Positions 23,117-34,009 of a stretch of DNA of 64,000 nt are shown here, piece by piece; the first letter of the stretch is position 1, and every line of letters starts with the position of its first letter. The position numbers were made by a program, and so were the translations under genes. Source of the stretch: Isoetes taiwanensis (taxonomy: Eukaryota; Streptophyta; Lycopodiopsida; Isoetales; Isoetaceae); contig JAJEKV010000032.1 in NCBI GenBank assembly GCA_021234155.1, positions 8,955,200 through 9,019,199 on the forward strand. The letters are read 5' to 3'. The notes below the pieces were generated by a model. It worked only from the letters and a program-made list of their open reading frames with translations. It ran no database searches and had not been told where the DNA came from.

Positions 23117-23580
23117 AGGGGAGACAGAGAGAAGAGAGAGGAGGGAAAGAAAGATGGAGAGAGAGAAGAGAGAGAAACAGAAGAGAGAAGAAGAGCAGGA
23201 GAGAAAAGAGAGAAGAGAAAGGAGAGAGAGAGAAGGGAAGCAGAGAAGAGAGGGGAAGAGAGGAGAGAAGGGAGCAGAGAGAGAGGAGGAGAGATAGAGA
23301 AGAGAGAAGAGAATGAGTATACAGGTATGTTTTATATGTATAATGAGGAGAGAGAAGAGAGATATGAGCAAGCATAAGTATATATATATAAATATATAAA
23401 ATAAGAGAGATATATAAAGATGGAGAAGAGACGCATGGAGGAGGAGGGACAAGAAAGCGAGTGATATATGTTTATATGGTTTTATGAGAGAATATATATA
23501 GCTGAGAGAGGAGAGAATAGAGAGCACATGAGAAGGAGATATATGTTGAAAGGGAGAGAGTGAGAGAGAGATGATAGAAA
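22765..23580 (+). repeat. (GA)n purine tract, longest in the window
   Basis: About 550 bp of near-pure purine to 23315, then GA mixed with TA words to 23580. The 268- and 278-codon Leu/Ser/Pro-rich frames on the minus strand are translations of the complementary CT strand. Confidence 0.9.
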
Positions 23581-23589
23581 GTATGGGAA

Positions 23590-23800
23590 GGGCCCTAGTC
23601 AAAAGTGCTAATTTAGTCTAACGAGGCTTATAATGGCCTGATACCCACTGTTTATACTGCCAAAAAAGAATGGGTTGGTCCGTGATCGAGGCTTGCGGCC
23701 TACCTGAGGCCCAGCCTGTTCCAGGAAACGGCATACTGGTCTTCGGAAAACGGAAGTTCCACGACAGTTGGCGGCAGAGGGCCAAGTAATCTCAAGGATG
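23590..23800 (+). repeat. GGCC module without CTAG end
   Basis: 'gtccgtgatcgaggcttgcg', 'ggcctacctgaggcccagcc' and then a locally unique phrase (about 23720-23790). The tRNA-like module is missing here; the HSE-rich array follows directly. Confidence 0.5.
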
Positions 23801-24730
23801 GTCCAGGATGTTCTGTGAATGTCAGAGATGGCTCCCAGAAGCCTAGAATCCTCTAGAATCTTCTAGAATGTCCCAGACTTCTAGAATCTTCTAGAATGTC
23901 AAAAATGCTAAAACTTTGCAAATGCTCAAAATAGAATGTTCGAATGCCTCTAGATGCCCATGGGTAAGCACCTCAGCCTAAAAATAGAAAGCCTGTGCAC
24001 TCATGGGTGCTAACCCCTGCCTAAAAACAACAGAAAAGTCTACTAAAAATAGTAAGTTTTTTGAACCTTGCAAATGCCCTCAAAATAAATGTCTTGAATG
24101 TCTGTGTGTCTGGCAAGCACCCTCAAATAAAAATAGAAAAGTTGCAATCTAAGAATAATAGAAAGTTTTTGAAACTTTGCAAATGCTCAAAATGTAATGT
24201 TCCGAATGTCAGATGCTCGATATGAGTGAGCACCCTCAGCCTAAAAACAGAAAGGTGCAACAAAATAGAAAGTTTTTAAAACTCTGTAAATGCTCAAAAT
24301 AGAATGTTCTCGAATGTCCAGATGCTCATGGGTGAGCACCACTAAAAATAGAAGGTTTCAAATTAAAAATAGAAAGTTTGAAAGCTCTGCAAATGCCTCA
24401 AAGTAGAATCAAGCAAAATGCCCTCAAACAGAATATTCTGAGACAGATACCTTGGAAATTGGCACCCCTTTAAAAATTAGAAGTTCACACATAGTTAAGG
24501 GTGGAGGCCAAATAATCTCAGTATGCTCTAGGATGTTCACCATGTTCTAGATGGTTTAGAAGCTTCCTAGAATGTCCCAGAATCTTCTAGAATGTCCTAG
24601 AATCTTCCCGAACCTCTAGAATGTCTTAAAAAATTAGAAGTTTTTTGAACCTTGGCAAATGCTTAGTTACAATGAGGCAAATGGAAATCTCTCTTGGTTA
24701 ACTAAAAGCCTCGATGATCCCAGAACCCTA
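23800..24730 (+). repeat. TTCTAGAA-rich and AAAATAGAAAGTTT array
   Basis: HSE-like TCTAGAATCTTCTAGAATG units at 23845-23900 and 24540-24615 flank about six AAAATAGAAAGTTT units. It ends in the boundary phrase 'gatgatcccagaaccctaga' before a GA tract. Confidence 0.7.
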
Positions 24731-24734
24731 GAAT

Positions 24735-24990
24735 GTCTCAAAGTCAGAGAGAGAAGAGAGGAGGAGGAAAGAGGAGAGAGAAGAGAGGAGGAGAAGAGGA
24801 GAGAGAAAAATAGAAAGAGAGAGAAGGGTAGAGAGAGAGGAGAGAAATAGAGAGAGAGGAGAGAAATAGGAGATAGAGAGAGGAGAGATGAGATAGGAGA
24901 GGGTGTTTAGAGAGGAGAGATAGGAGAGAGAGGAGAGAGAGGAGAGAGGAGAGAGGAGAGGAGGAGAGAGAGAGAAGAGAGGATGTGGAG
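24735..24990 (+). repeat. (GA)n purine tract
   Basis: About 255 bp plus-strand purine tract between the boundary phrase and a TA tract. AGAGATAGGAGAGAGAGGAG words recur in the 5.4 and 9.8 kb tracts. Confidence 0.9.
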
Positions 24991-26183
24991 GATTTACATG
25001 ATATGCATATATATATTTTACATATATTAAAACACATAACTTTATTAAACAGACATATATATATATTATTATTATTATTATGACATATATATATTATGAT
25101 TGCGAGCATATTATATATGGCCACGCATATATATATGCATGTTCACATATTATTATTTAAGACAAGATATGACATATATTTATTTATTATATTTATATAT
25201 ATATAAACATATTATTATTATTTTTTATTATGACACATATATTATTATTGGCCATACATACATAAACATATTATTTATTTTATATTATTACTAAAACACA
25301 ACTATATTACATAAAAATATATTATTGCTTCATATATGTTATTTTATATGTCACATTATTACGTTCCATATTATACGTTCATATTATTATTATTAATATA
25401 CCTGCTCGCATTTATTACATGTTACATGCTTCTTCAAATGACCTTTAAACACATATTGCCATATTATTTGACATATTTATTATTACGTCAAAGTCATTAT
25501 TATTACGTCCTGCACAACTATTTACATGTTACATACGTCCGTTATTATTATTTATTACATACCATATTATGATGCATATGTACCACATACAATCGTCATG
25601 TTACATTATATAAGCTAAATATATATTTATATATATATATATGTTATATATATGCTGTTGACAGAAGCTTATTTAATTTATATATATAAATTATAAATAT
25701 ATATATATATATATGAGGTTAAATATATATATATAAGTCCACACCCTCAGTTGGCTACCCAAGCAAATCGGAAACCCCTGTCACCAGTGCCCTGATGATC
25801 CCAGAACCTCTGTAACGTCAAAAAGCCTGGTATATAAAATATATATATATGCATAAGGAGAGAGAAGCTATATTTTATGAGCAAAATATGTATATATATG
25901 TTCTGTTAGTTGTTGCAGTATATATATGAGAGAAATAGGAGATAGAGAAACAGAGACAGAGAGAGTGGTATGAGATATGTCATATATGTATATATATATA
26001 TATATTATATATGTTATATATATATATATACATATGGCTATATACATACCATATGTTTTATATACATGTATGTTATATATGAAGACATATATGTATAAAA
26101 ACAGTATATATATATATATATTGTGATATATATGGAGATATATATATATAAAATATATATATATATATATATACATATAAAAC

Positions 26184-26224
<41 letters not shown>

Positions 26225-26620
26225 GGTGTATATATAAATATATATGTTTATGTTATATATATATATGTTATATATATATATTGTTGACAGAGACGTATAA
26301 TGGCTACCGATGTATATATAAATATATATACAAATGACAAATATATATGTTATACATATATATATAATGTATATATATATATCATATATCAAAATGGTTT
26401 TATTACAGCTATATATATGTTCGTTATATATATATTAAGTTATATATGATGTATATAAATATATATATTATAAAATATATATATATTATGCTTATATATA
26501 TATATATATATATTGTTATATAGCCATATTACGACAGTAATGATGACCTATAAATATATATACTGTTATGTTATATATATATATATATATGTTGTTATAT
26601 ATATATATGTATATATATCT
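24990..26620. repeat. (TA)n and ATTATTA-rich tract
   Basis: About 1.6 kb AT-rich. A relic of the tRNA-like module's 3' flank ('aagcaaatcggaaacccctg', 'cctgatgatcccagaacctc') lies at 25740-25830. Long perfect TA runs occur at about 26190-26222. No coding signal. Confidence 0.8.
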
Positions 26621-27080
26621 GAGAAAACCACCCAAACCTACTGGAACAAACCCCAACCAAACAAACGTAAAGACGTTGCAATGTAAATGTGAACCGCAAG
26701 GCATCCTCGGGAAAAAACACCAACTGACATCCCCACGCACGGCAATCAATCTCTACCTCCTGAGAAGGCAACTGTTGTCCAAACACATCAAAGGTCAAGG
26801 CCCTCGGCACTGCATCCTATAGAAAGCAAACAAACTAAGTCAGCTAAATCAGACATGTGTCGAAAGCAAAGAACCAATTGTTATCCATGTCCAACCTTTT
26901 GTATTTATGAATGCAAAAACTACCAAGAAAAATCACATCCTGTAAACCCAACCATAGTTTCCTTGATAAGCAACCCTTGAAATATCCATGGAGCATCTTA
27001 ATTGATTGTATTCATACCAAGAAATTATCTACCATCAAAGACTCTAAAAAAGTTGCTCGGAAAGAGAAAGAAGAGAGGAC
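26620..27080. other. Non-satellite island of ordinary composition
   Basis: About 460 bp with balanced composition and none of the satellite phrases, bounded on both sides by TA/GA tracts. Frames are short (up to 84 codons) with no domain I recognise. It could be an old insertion or a captured gene fragment. Function unknown. Confidence 0.5.
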
Positions 27081-27245
27081 ATGGTTAATATATATATAAA
27101 GACAGACGCAGGAAGAGGGAGAGAGAAGAGAGAGAGAGGAAAAGAAGAGAGAGGAGGAGAGAAAGGTAAGAGTTGTTATATATATTTATAGCAGAGGAGA
27201 GAGAGGGAAGGAGGAAAGACACAAGCAGAGAGAGGAGAGAGAATT
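27080..27245 (+). repeat. (GA)n purine tract with TA interruption
   Basis: Purine-rich words (AGAGAAGAGAGAGAGG) with a short 'gttatatatatttatag' interruption at about 27173-27190. Confidence 0.8.
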
Positions 27246-27780
27246 ATGTATATATGTATATATTGCATATATATATATATACATGGTATAATCTGGTAAA
27301 ATATATATATATATGTATATAAATATATTGTATATATATTATATATATATATATATATATATGTTAAATATATATTATATATAAATATATATATGTCGTT
27401 ATATATATAAGTTCCATAAGAAAATATATATATATATATAACATAATTATGGTTATGTTAAGTACATGTCGTTATATATGTATATAAGTTATATATATTT
27501 TATATATATATTACTTTAATGCATATATAAAATATGTTGTGCCGTTATAAAATATATATGCATCATATATGTTGTTGTTATTTATATATATATTATTACA
27601 TGTATATGTTTTTCGGTATATATATATGTTTATTGTGACAGATGTGACAGACAAACAGTATACATGTTATATACGTGACATATATAAATATATATACTGT
27701 TAAATATATATGTATATATATATGTCAAATATATGTTATATATTTATATATTTATATTATTATTTACATCTATATATAAG
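27245..27780. repeat. (TA)n-rich tract
   Basis: About 535 bp of TA runs and ATATGTTATATA words. No coding signal. Confidence 0.85.
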
Positions 27781-28090
27781 GAAACCTCAAACCTATATTT
27801 GGTACGTCCCTACCTAAGCCTGCGAACAGTCCCTGTGGGATATCCAAACCCAGGCAGGCCCGGCCGCAGGAAGGGTGCAAAGGAAATGGGCAATGGGTGG
27901 GGCCTCAAATCGAAGCAGGAATGGCCTGAGGCCGGCCGAGCCGAGAATGGTGGAAAAGAAATGTTCGCCGCCGTGCCTGCCCTTTCTAGTCTATCTTCAT
28001 CTTAATATAATAAAAGCAAAAATAGCTACCGTGAGTGAGTGAGTTGGTGGAGTAAAATCCGCCCATCTCGACTCTGGCAGTGAAAAGGAG
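27780..28090 (+). repeat. GGCC module ending in CTAG, then (GTGA)n
   Basis: 'ggcaggcccggccgcaggaa', GGCCGGCCGAGCCGAG, then CCGTGCCTGCCCTTTCTAG with CTAG at 27986-27989, then AATATAATAAAAGC and GTGAGTGAGTGAG. Confidence 0.65.
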
Positions 28091-28182
28091 GGCCACTGTG
28101 GCTTGATTCCTACTGGCCCAAGTGGGGCTCGTGGCCCCCTGCAAGCCCAAGTTTGGTGGACAAAATCTTTTGCTCTTTACCA

Positions 28183-28240
28183 TGATCCTGGAACCCCGGA
28201 CATTGTCTCCAAACCCCCACCCAAATTTCACCAGACCAAG
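28183..28240 (-). repeat. tRNA-like (SINE-type) segment, copy 9
   Basis: The minus strand has CTTGGTCTGGTGAAATTTGG (A-box-like) and GGGGTTCCAGGATC (B-box-like). Flanks 'aagtttggtggacaaaatct' and 'cacacagttaaggg' match the family. Confidence 0.55.
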
Positions 28241-28289
28241 CACTGACTCTTTGAAAAATGTGGGAGTCTCACACACAGTTAAGGGTGAG

Positions 28290-29430
28290 GGCTGCATAAT
28301 TCAAAGATGTTCCGGTGGATGTTCCAATGTTCTAGGTTAGGAATCTCTGTGAAACTTCTAGAATGTCATGGAATGTCCCTAATCTTCTACAATGTCTGTA
28401 ACAGAAAATTTGTAGAACTTACAAACAATTCAAAGATGCTCTGTGATGCTCTTTTGGATAGCCTAGAATGTTCTATAATCCCTAGAATGTCCTATCCCAG
28501 AATCTTCTAGAATATCCTAGAATGTTCCTGCATGCTTATGAGTAAGCAACCCCGGCCTAGAAATAGAAAGTTTCAGCCTAAAATAGAAAGCTTTTGAAAA
28601 CTTTCAAAGTGCTCAAATAGAAGGATGGAATGTTCCAGATGCTCTCATGGGTAAGCACCCTACTCTAAAAAAATAGAAAGTTTCTCAAGATAAAAATAGG
28701 AAAGTTTTAAACTTGCAAATGCTCAAAATAGAATGTGGTGGAACATTGCTGTGATGCTCATGGTAAGCACCACCAAAAATAGAAAAGTTTTTGAAACTTG
28801 CAAATGCTCAAAATAGAATGTTCTCGAATGGTGTAGATGCTCAAAGTAAGTACCCGCCTAAAATAGAAAGTTTTAGTCTAAAAAATATAAAACTCAAATA
28901 GAATGTCCTAGAATGTTTCGTATGCTCTAAGGCAAGTATCTCACTAAAAAATAGAAAATAAGGTGTCTAAAACAAAAAGTCATATAAAATCTCTCTTGCA
29001 AAAACTCAAAATAGAATGTTCTAGAATGTCTCAAATGCTATAGGGCAACCACCATCTCCAGAAGCACCTCACTAAAAAATAGAAAGCAGAAGTGTGATGG
29101 CATAATGGCATGCGTGAAGCTTCACATGGGTGATACTTTAGGAATCGACATACTTTAGAATTGTGCCTCATGGGCATGTATGAGTGCTTGGCCTGCTTAA
29201 CACACTTTGTAGGTGCCCACTTGCAAGCACCCGCCTAAAAATAGAGAAGTTTCAGTCTAAAAATAAAGTTTTCAAGACTGCAAATGCTCAAAATAGAATG
29301 TTCGGAATGCTGCAGATGCTCATGGGTGAACACTTCAATTCAAAATAGAAAGTTTTTGGAAATCTTGCAAATGCTCAAAATAGAATTTTCTGAATACACA
29401 CAGACACCAGTTGCAAGCACCTCGCCTAAG
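28290..29430 (+). repeat. TTCTAGAATGTCC then AAAATAGAAAGTTT array
   Basis: HSE-like and TAGAATGT words to about 28530, then about eight AAAATAGAAAGTTT units. A GTGATAC-type insert lies at 29090-29215. Confidence 0.7.
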
Positions 29431-29431
29431 C

Positions 29432-29802
29432 AATACAGGAGAGGAGGAGGGAGAAGAGAGATGAGAGAGATGGAGGGAAATAGAGAGGAGAGAGGAGAAA
29501 GAGAGGGAGGAGAGAGGAGAGAGGAGGAGGGAGGTGGAGAAGAGAGAGAGAAGAGAGAATAGAGAGCAGAGGAAAGAGAAGGGAAAGAGGAAGAAAGGAG
29601 AGATGGGAGAGAGAAAAGAGAGGACAAGAGAGAGAGAGGTGAAAGAAGATGCAGAGGAGAAAGAGAGAGAGAGGAGAGAAAAGAGAGAAAGGAGAGAGGG
29701 AAGAGAGGAGGAGAGAGAGAAGAGAGAGGAGAAGAGAGGGATGAGGGGGAGAGAGGAAGACATAGGAGAGAGAGAGGAGAGAGGAGGAGAGAAGAGACTG
29801 GG

Positions 29803-29875
<73 letters not shown>
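29432..29875 (+). repeat. (GA)n purine tract with long perfect GA run
   Basis: About 440 bp purine tract ending in an uninterrupted (GA)n run of about 44 bp at 29829-29872. It is followed by GGCC-type sequence and then a second GA tract. Confidence 0.9.
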
Positions 29876-29876
<1 letters not shown>

Positions 29877-30045
29877 TAAAAGGAAGGGCTCACTAAAAGT
29901 GTTAATGGGTCCAATCGAGATGAGGCCGGCCAGAGTATCGACCTGTTTTAGGAATACTACAAAAGAAGAAGGGCATGGGGTGTGGTCCCAGATCGAGGCT
30001 ATAAGTCAATGGGAGGCCAGCCGAGCCGAGTGAAGAGGAAAGAGA
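29875..30045 (+). repeat. GGCC module fragment
   Basis: 'gaggccggccagagtatcg', 'aatactacaaaagaagaagg' and 'ggccagccgagccgagtga' match the phrases at 4.03-4.1 kb. Confidence 0.55.
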
Positions 30046-30057
30046 AGAGATGGTGGC

Positions 30058-30120
<63 letters not shown>

Positions 30121-30380
30121 ACATGGGAGAGAAAGGGAAAGAGTGGAGAGAGGGAGAGGAGAGGGAGAGGGTAAAGACAAAGAGAAGGGAGAAGATGAGG
30201 AGGAGAGAGGAGAGAGGACAAAGAGAGAAGAGGAGGAGACAGAAGAAGAGAGAGGAGAGAGAAAAGGAGACATGGGGAGAGGTGGGGATAGAGAGAGAAA
30301 AGAGGAGAGAGAGAGAGAGAGAAAGGGAGATGAGGGAAGAGAGAGGGGAGAGGAGAGAGGGAAGAGATAGGAGATAGGGC
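30045..30380 (+). repeat. (GA)n purine tract
   Basis: About 335 bp purine tract, with a near-perfect (GA)n run at about 30058-30116. Confidence 0.9.
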
Positions 30381-30540
30381 ACATGGTGGCCCAAATGAGG
30401 CGCAGGGCCGGCCGGCCGCCGAGCCGAGGAAAGGAGTTAAGAACAGCAGCCAGCCGGCCCTTTCTAGTCTAATATATTGAAAGAAATAGGCCCGTGGAGT
30501 GAGTGAGTGAGTGAGTTAGTAACTCCAATTTCATCGACGG
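30380..30540 (+). repeat. GGCC module ending in CTAG, then (GTGA)n
   Basis: GGCCGGCCGGCCGCCGAGCC is the most GC-rich version of the module. It ends in CAGCCGGCCCTTTCTAG (CTAG 30474-30477) and then AATATATTGAAAGAAATAGG and four to five GTGA units. Confidence 0.65.
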
Positions 30541-30630
30541 ATTGCGGGGCTTTTCATTGCATTTGATCTCTACTGGGTCTGCGGGCCTTGGCCTCAAAAG
30601 CCCCAAGCCCAGGATGCACTGGTTTATCAC

Positions 30631-30685
30631 GGACTCTAACTCGGACATTGCCCCCAAAACCCCCACCCCTTACCACTAGACCAAG
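30631..30685 (-). repeat. tRNA-like (SINE-type) segment, copy 10
   Basis: The minus strand reads CTTGGTCTAGTGGTAAGGGG (very good A box) and GAGTTAGAGTCC (B-box-like). Together with copy 11 this is one of the two best-preserved A boxes. Confidence 0.65.
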
Positions 30686-30760
30686 CATTACTTCTACAAA
30701 AAATAGAAGTTCATACATAGTTAAGGTGAGGGCCAAATAACGAAGGACAGTTCAGGCATG

Positions 30761-30960
30761 TCCTAGAATGTTCTAGAAGGCTCTAGAAGCTTCTAGAATG
30801 TCCTAGAATCTTCTAGAATATCCTAGAATCTTCTAGAACCTTCTAGAATGTCCAAAAATAGAAGTTTTTCGTAGAATGTCCTAGAAGGGTCTAGAAGCTT
30901 CTAGAATGTCCTAGAATCTTCTAGAATATCCTAGAATCTTCTAGAACCTTCTAGAATGTC
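30761..30960. promoter_or_regulatory. Two 10-bp-phased heat-shock-element arrays
   Basis: GAA occurs at nine positions exactly 10 bp apart (30766 to 30846), with TTC at the 5-bp half-steps at 30771, 30791, 30811, 30831 and 30841. A second nine-fold GAA series with the same 10-bp step runs 30874 to 30954. The two arrays are near-identical copies offset by 108 bp. Several stretches fit GAAnnTTCnnGAA perfectly. Heat-shock factor binding is inferred from the consensus only. Confidence 0.6.
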
Positions 30961-30979
30961 CAAAAATAGAAGTTTTTCG

Positions 30980-31808
30980 AAACTTTGCAAATGCTCAAAA
31001 TAGTAAGCGCCTCAGTCTAAAAATAGAAAGTACCATAATGTAAAAATAGAAAGTTATCTGAAAGTTTGTGTCAGTCTAAAAATAGAAAGTACCATAATGT
31101 AAAAATAGAAAGTTATCTGAAAGTTTGTAGGAACTCATGATAGAATGTTCTAGAATGTTCCAAGTGCTCCTGAACAAGTACCTTAGTTTAAAAATAGAAA
31201 GTTTTGTGAAACTTTGCAGACGATTCAAGAATGCTTGACACTTGCAAATGCTCGAAATAGAATGTTCTGGAGTGTTCCAGATACTCATGGGTAGGCACTG
31301 ATCTAAAAATAGAAAGTATGAAGTCTAAAAATAGAAAGTTTTTTGAGAGTTTGCAAGAACTCATAATAGAATGTTCCGAACAATTGAAAGATGCTCTAGG
31401 ATGTTCTAAAATGTTCTAGATGGTTCTATAATTTTCTAGAATGTTACAGATGCAGCTAGGTAAGCATCTCAGTCTAAAAATAGCAAGTTTTTTTGAAATT
31501 TTGCAAACAGTCAAAATAGAATGTTGTAGAATGTTCCACAATGCTCAAAATAGAATGTTTTGAAACTTTTTAGAAGCATATGCTCACGGCTAAACATCCC
31601 AGTCTAAAAATGCAAGGTACTATAGTCTAAAAATAGAAAGTTTTTTAAAAGTTTGCAAGAACTCACAATAGAATGTTCTAGAAATGTTCCGTGTGCCTGT
31701 AAAGTGCCAGTGAACTTTACAACAATTCAAGGAATGCTTTTAGACTTTTTAGATAGCCCAAAATACAATAAGGTTTAGGAGTGTTCAAAACGCCCAATGC
31801 AATCCAGC
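30980..31808 (+). repeat. AAAATAGAAAGTTT array with exact 59-bp duplication
   Basis: About eight units. The 59 bp starting with TCAGTCTAAAAATAGAAAG at about 31012 repeats exactly at about 31071. Units here are less eroded than in earlier arrays. Confidence 0.75.
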
Positions 31809-32135
31809 TGCCCGTAAAGAGACAGAGAGAGAGAGAGAGAGAAAGAGAGAGAAGGACAAGGGAAAGAAGAGAGAGGGGAGAGAAGAGAGAGAAGAAAGCT
31901 GAAAGAGAGAGAGGGGACAGAAGAGAGAGGAGAGAGAGAGGAGAAACAAGAGAGAGGAGAGAGGGAAGAGAGAGGAGAAAGACAGGAGAGAGGAGAGGTG
32001 AGGGAGAAGAGAGAGAAAGAGAGGAATAGAAAAGAGAGAGAAAGAAAGAAAGAGAAAGAAGGGAGAAATAAAGAGAGGAGAGAGATAAGAGAGAGAAAAC
32101 AGAGAAAGGGGGAGAGAGAGAGAGAGAGAGAGGTA
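31808..32135 (+). repeat. (GA)n purine tract, last of the main array
   Basis: About 330 bp purine tract, followed not by TA but by an AAAATAGAAGGTTTTTTTGAAA unit and the tRNA-like copy 11. Confidence 0.9.
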
Positions 32136-32244
32136 AAAATAGAAGGTTTTTTTGAAACTAATGGGAAAGCACCCCAGGCTAAAATGGTCCTAGAATTCTG
32201 GAATCTTCTAAAATGTTCTTAGCCCTTTTCAAAATTTTTCCTAT

Positions 32245-32320
32245 TTTGTGGAGGACTCGAACCCTGCTCATTCGCCCCCAAGCTCTCCATCCTTACCACT
32301 AGACTAAGCATCAATTTGTT
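32245..32320 (-). repeat. tRNA-derived SINE head, best-preserved copy (11)
   Basis: The minus strand reads TTAGTCTAGTGGTAAGGAT (A box, 32308-32290) and then GGTTCGAGTCC (B box, 32263-32253), an exact match to the canonical GGTTCGANTCC. Box spacing of about 30-35 bp is tRNA-like. It does not fold into a convincing full cloverleaf in my reading and lacks a paired acceptor stem, so I call it a tRNA-derived repeat and not a tRNA gene. It supports the same origin for the eroded copies upstream. Confidence 0.7.
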
Positions 32321-32339
32321 AAACAATTGGAACTTCACA

Positions 32340-33180
32340 AATAGAGATACAAGGTCGAGTTTTGGATTTTATGGCTATCTATGGGAAGTCTACCTCTATA
32401 AGAAAGTGTGTGGGGTGACATTCACAGCTCATGTGATAGTAGAAGGAATGATTGAAACCAAAAGTGTAGAGAGCATTTCAAGTGTTGAATGAAGCAGAAA
32501 ACACGCAGGGTGCTCCATTTGACACTTTAGTTCGGACGCCTGGCCCCATCACAATTTAGTGCGCCTCGCCAACAGAGTTTTAGCGTAGTTAAACAAGGCT
32601 TTTGATGTTTTGCGTTGTTTTGAAACACGGTAGATAGATGAAATGTCCAAGTAGAAACTTTTAGAGGCGCGATAACAGTTTCGAGGCCCAAAAATAGGAA
32701 AAGTTTGGGCCTAATACTTTTACAAATTTCTTCTTAACAATCACAGGGCGACTTAAAATAAATAGGACATTGTAGAGTATATTGTGGTGAACTTGAAGAG
32801 TACTTTTGAGGCCTAAATACAGAAAAAGTTTTCTAAGATGTGATTTGTAATAAGAATCTGGTAAATGTTGTGTAATGATTTGAATAGTCCTACATTGCAG
32901 AGCTTGAAGTGGCAAACCCTGCCTTAACTACACTTATATATTGTCTGCAAGGCAATATATAGTTGATAAAAAAGCTAAAGGTAAACAATGCCACGCAAAC
33001 GAAAAGATAGGCTTGAGGAGTGTGAAGCTAGACGCCAAATGATGTAGAGAGATACTCCAAAATAGAAGACAAATCCATTACTCACAATGTAAACACCGTG
33101 AGGAGCCAAGGGTTGGACAAATGGACACAAAGAAATAGAAGAGCTTAACAAAAGAGTAAACAAACAAGAGAGGATGTTTT
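32340..33180. other. Non-coding spacer
   Basis: AT-biased sequence without satellite modules. Frames are short (up to about 84 codons) and show no domain. A repeated phrase links 32680-32710 ('gaggcccaaaaataggaaaa') and 32808-32832 ('gaggcctaaatacagaaaaa'), so it contains a small degenerate direct repeat of about 130 bp spacing. Nothing else is visible. Confidence 0.5.
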
Positions 33181-33184
33181 AGGG

Positions 33185-33785
33185 CTGGGCCCACCGCATA
33201 AGCAATGGCAGCCAAAGCAGTCCATGGCACACAAATGTGGGAAACAGAGGAAAACGCGGTCATAGGGTCGCCCACTCATGCGTGAGGAAGTCGCAACAGA
33301 TCCATGGCAAAATAAATAGTGGGGAACAATAAAGGAAGAACGCGGCCGCGAATGCGCCCATCGCATGCAGGCAATGGCAACCAGAGATCCATGGCACGGA
33401 ATAACGGGAAATGAGAGGAGCGCATCGCTAGTCGCCCACCACGCAGAGAAGTCGCAGCCCAAAGAGTGCATGGCACGCCAGCGGAAATTGCAGGAGGAGC
33501 GGCCGCTAGGGCCGGCCGGTTATCGCAGAGGGAAGTCGCAACCGGTGTCCATGGCACGTCAAAGTGAATGTAGGAGGAGCCACTAGGGTCACGGCCGAAA
33601 GCACGCAGAGGAAGTCGCACCAGCAGTCCATGGCACGCTGTAGAAATGTGAGGAGGAGCGCGGTCACAGACCCAGCCGAAAATGAGAGGAAGTCGCACCA
33701 GCAGTCCATGGCGCGGCGAGAGATACAAAGGAAGAGCGTGTCGCCAGGGGTTGCCGGCTTCCACCATGCGCTGTAAGCGGCAACG
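33185..33785. repeat. About 80-bp GC-rich minisatellite, seven copies
   Basis: The anchor TCCATGGCA (with TGCATGGCA and TCCATGGCG variants) occurs at 33221, 33301, 33388, 33467, 33548, 33627 and 33705, at spacings of 80, 87, 79, 81, 79 and 78 bp. Each unit also has GAGGAAGTCGCA and AGGAGGAGCGCGGTC words. A 197-codon minus-strand frame spans it, but the unit is not a multiple of three, so repeats are read in shifting frames. I treat the frame as fortuitous. Confidence 0.8.
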
Positions 33786-34009
33786 GCTAGGCCTATGATG
33801 GGTCAGGTGAGACGGAGAGCAACGTAATGGGAAGCGTTGGGTCAGAGGCTCAAATAAAGAGACGTGCAAACCGAGAGTAATCTTTCAGTCTTAGAAGAAT
33901 GGAATCGACGGTCTAATGCACGCTAAGCCCTATCATCAAGTGAATCGACTGGGAATGCAAGCACCGCCATGCTCTAGCGCTAAAACACGATGGATACAAA
34001 CTGCTGAGC

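Noticed and set aside
32245-32320. Functional tRNA gene on the minus strand
   Set aside because: A and B boxes are present but I could not pair an acceptor stem or a proper anticodon arm; better explained as a tRNA-derived repeat.
33221-33714. CRISPR array (regular spaced repeats)
   Set aside because: The conserved part is only the anchor words, the 'spacers' are also similar between units, and the window is plant DNA.
33276-33869. 197-codon minus-strand gene
   Set aside because: Spans an 80-bp minisatellite in shifting frame; no domain; its peptide repeat is not in register.
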